From: Bacteroidota bacterium
GTDB lineage: Bacteria; Bacteroidota; Bacteroidia; Chitinophagales; LD1
Reading direction: 5' to 3'
NCBI GenBank assembly: GCA_947457525.1
Contig: CANGXE010000094.1
Span: 1 to 6,404 of the forward strand
Length of the DNA: 6,404 nucleotides
Positions 5,088 through 6,404 of this stretch are shown one piece after another. Each line of letters opens with the position of its first letter. Within the stretch, counting starts at the first letter, position 1. The translations under genes and the position numbers were made by a program. The notes under the pieces were generated by a model. That model did not search any database. It was given only the letters and a program-made list of their open reading frames with translations, and was not told the origin of the DNA.

Positions 5088-5816
5088 ATGCTAAAACCAT
5101 TAGAGTACCTCTATTTTGCCATTGCTGCCACAGAAGTTTATGCCGAAGCCACCAACAATGTGACTTTACGCTTTTTCAGTAAACCTTTATTGATGGTGGT
5201 GTTGATTTGGTTTTATCTTTCTCAAGCCAATGACTCGAAGTCCCAGTTTCACCGCTTGATGATTTGGGCATTTGCCTTTAGCTGGGTGGGCGATGTGGCG
5301 CTGATGTTTGTGGGCGAAAAAGGCACTTCGCTTATGGGTATTCCGCAACATCCGGATTTCTTTTTGGTGGGTTTAGTGGGTTTTTTGATTACACATATTC
5401 TTTATACGATTGTCTTTGCCAAAGTAGATTTGCCTAGCGTGAAACCTATTTTAAAGAGTAAACCTTGGTTATTGCTTCCATTGTTGGCTTACATGGCCAT
5501 TTTGATCTCACAGTTAGTGCCGGCCATCTACGGTGTAGAGTTGACTAAACCTTTCTTAGCTCCGGTTTTGGTCTATTCCACAGCAATTGCCACTATGGTA
5601 GTTTTTGCACTTAACCGCTATGGCAGAGTAGACGATAGCAGTTTTGCTTTAGTGTTTGCCGGAGCCATCCTATTTATGATTTCGGATAGTATCATTGCCA
5701 TCAATAAATTTATTGTTCCGTTTGATTTCGCCCGCATTGCCATCATGGTGCTTTACATTTCCGGCCAATACTTGATTTCTAAAGGCTGTTTGAAACAACA
5801 ACAAGTAGCGGGTTAA
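5088..5816 (+). CDS. YhhN/TMEM86-family membrane protein, putative lysoplasmalogenase
   Basis: The 242-residue product is a multi-span integral membrane protein, with about eight hydrophobic segments, of the YhhN/TMEM86 family. Characterised members (human TMEM86B, some bacterial YhhN proteins) hydrolyse the vinyl-ether bond of lysoplasmalogens, releasing an aldehyde and a glycerophospho-headgroup. Conserved patches are visible in order: SKPLLM (31-36), FSWVGDVALM (64-73) with the G-D pair, FFLVGLVGFLITHILY (91-106) with the conserved His, GAILFMISDSIIAINKF (192-208) with the S-D pair, and YISGQYLI (223-230). These polar residues inside membrane segments are the likely active-site candidates. 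Length matches the family. ATG 5088 fits the promoter just upstream. A secreted phosphoesterase gene follows after 90 bp without a strong terminator between, so cotranscription is possible. The enzyme activity is inferred from family; whether this organism makes plasmalogens is unknown. Confidence 0.85.
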   Translation: MLKPLEYLYFAIAATEVYAEATNNVTLRFFSKPLLMVVLIWFYLSQANDSKSQFHRLMIWAFAFSWVGDVALMFVGEKGTSLMGIPQHPDFFLVGLVGFLITHILYTIVFAKVDLPSVKPILKSKPWLLLPLLAYMAILISQLVPAIYGVELTKPFLAPVLVYSTAIATMVVFALNRYGRVDDSSFALVFAGAILFMISDSIIAINKFIVPFDFARIAIMVLYISGQYLISKGCLKQQQVAG

Positions 5817-5906
5817 TATTTTACTAGATAGAGTTTTCTGACTTAACAATTGAGTAATGATTTTTAAACTTGAAGTCATTATTTTCATCGCTTCAAAATA
5901 AAAATT

Positions 5907-6404
5907 ATGAAACAAATCTTCTTCGTATGCTTATTGATTTCAGGGTTAAAAAGCTTTGCTCAAAACGAAGTGAAATGGATGCTTAGCGGAGCCTTGACGC
6001 CTTCCTCAGTGTCACTTCGCGCTAAAATGAGCACCAACAGCAATAATGTACGTGCGGCACTTTCGACCACCAACCCTCCTTCGGCTCCTTTTATCTACAG
6101 CAATGTGGCTAAAGCCGATAGCGTTGAAAATAATTTTATGGTTCGGTTAGACGTTAGCGGTTTGCAGCCAGCCACCACTTATTACTACCAAATTGAAGCT
6201 GATGGAATAGAAGATACTAGTCCGGAAGATATTGGCACTTTTAGCACCACTGCGGTGGGGCCATCTAGTTTCTCCTTTATGGCCGGTTCGTGCAATCGCG
6301 AACCAAACACCAAGACATACAACGACTTCATGAACTTCAACCCGCTTTTTTATCTCAACTGTGGCGACTTGCACTATGCCGATCCTAACTCGACAGATGT
6401 GAAC
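5907..6404 (+). CDS. Secreted PhoD-like metallophosphoesterase, N-terminal 166 residues (partial)
   Basis: The frame begins at ATG 5907 and is open to the window edge. Residues 1-18 are a signal peptide (MKQIFF, hydrophobic core, S-F-A before Gln19), so the product is exported. Residues about 22-115 form a beta-sandwich like the fibronectin-type N-terminal domain of PhoD and purple-acid-phosphatase-like enzymes, with VSLRAKM (35-41) and LDVSGLQPATTYYYQIE (81-97). The catalytic metallophosphoesterase domain then starts: FSFMAGSCN (121-129) is the usual first strand of PhoD-like enzymes, and LNCGDLHYAD (150-159) carries the G-D-x-H/x-Y metal-binding motif seen as GD-x-x-Y in the family. The family hydrolyses phosphate mono- or diesters with Ca/Fe or similar metals. 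The second half, including the remaining metal ligands and any T9SS domain, is outside the window, so substrate and integrity cannot be judged. No convincing promoter was found in the 90-bp gap after the YhhN gene. Confidence 0.8.
   Translation, partial: MKQIFFVCLLISGLKSFAQNEVKWMLSGALTPSSVSLRAKMSTNSNNVRAALSTTNPPSAPFIYSNVAKADSVENNFMVRLDVSGLQPATTYYYQIEADGIEDTSPEDIGTFSTTAVGPSSFSFMAGSCNREPNTKTYNDFMNFNPLFYLNCGDLHYADPNSTDVN

Noticed and set aside
5855..5887. Hairpin TAATGA/TCATTA followed by a short T-run after the YhhN gene
   Set aside because: The stem is only 6 AT-rich base pairs with a 15-nt loop and a broken T-tract, too weak to call a terminator.
5670..5915. Minus-strand open frame overlapping the end of the YhhN gene and the following gap
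   Set aside because: It overlaps conserved C-terminal YhhN motifs on the other strand, and its product looks random.
6147..6374. Minus-strand open frame inside the PhoD-like gene
   Set aside because: The plus strand here encodes the recognisable start of the metallophosphoesterase domain.
1..6404. tRNA, rRNA, CRISPR, insertion sequence, phage or toxin-antitoxin content
   Set aside because: No cloverleaf-like elements, regular spaced repeats, transposase motifs or small toxin/antitoxin gene pairs were seen on reading both strands.

Overview
The window reads as ordinary chromosomal DNA of a Bacteroidota bacterium. Four things point there: a type A sorting domain of the type IX secretion system (T9SS) at the end of the secreted protein at 1618-2496; several promoters with the phylum-specific -7 box TAnnTTTG (-33 TTG where it can be seen); A/T-rich leaders that mostly lack a good Shine-Dalgarno site; and low to moderate GC with AT-rich intergenic DNA. 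The class or genus cannot be told. No tRNA, rRNA, CRISPR array, insertion sequence or phage gene was seen.

Left part (1-1492): the start of a Kup potassium transporter leaves on the minus strand (170 to the edge). Across a 185-bp divergent intergenic region, a lipoprotein of unknown function and a short DUF445 membrane protein run on the plus strand, 24 bp apart and probably cotranscribed. The intergenic region has a perfect 11-bp inverted repeat, and one arm sits where the kup -33 box should be.

Middle (1618-4784): a small T9SS cargo protein on the plus strand ends at a strong hairpin terminator. It converges there on a full-length UbiB/ABC1-family atypical kinase on the minus strand. Upstream of ubiB, also on the minus strand, is a small phasin-like coiled-coil protein with a lysine/alanine/proline tail. 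Its terminator T-tract runs into the ubiB promoter, so the two genes look separately transcribed but tightly packed.

Right part (4785-6404): a 303-bp AT-rich divergent intergenic region carries the phasin promoter and the promoter of a YhhN/TMEM86-family membrane protein (putative lysoplasmalogenase). This is followed 90 bp later by the start of a secreted PhoD-like metallophosphoesterase that runs off the window.

The genes do not form one pathway; most are envelope-related (ion transport, membrane proteins, lipoprotein, secreted proteins, lipid and quinone metabolism). I see no convincing new multi-gene system. The best leads are the phasin-like protein with its histone H1-like tail and 12-bp repeat, the operator-like repeat at kup, and the lipoprotein/DUF445 pair.
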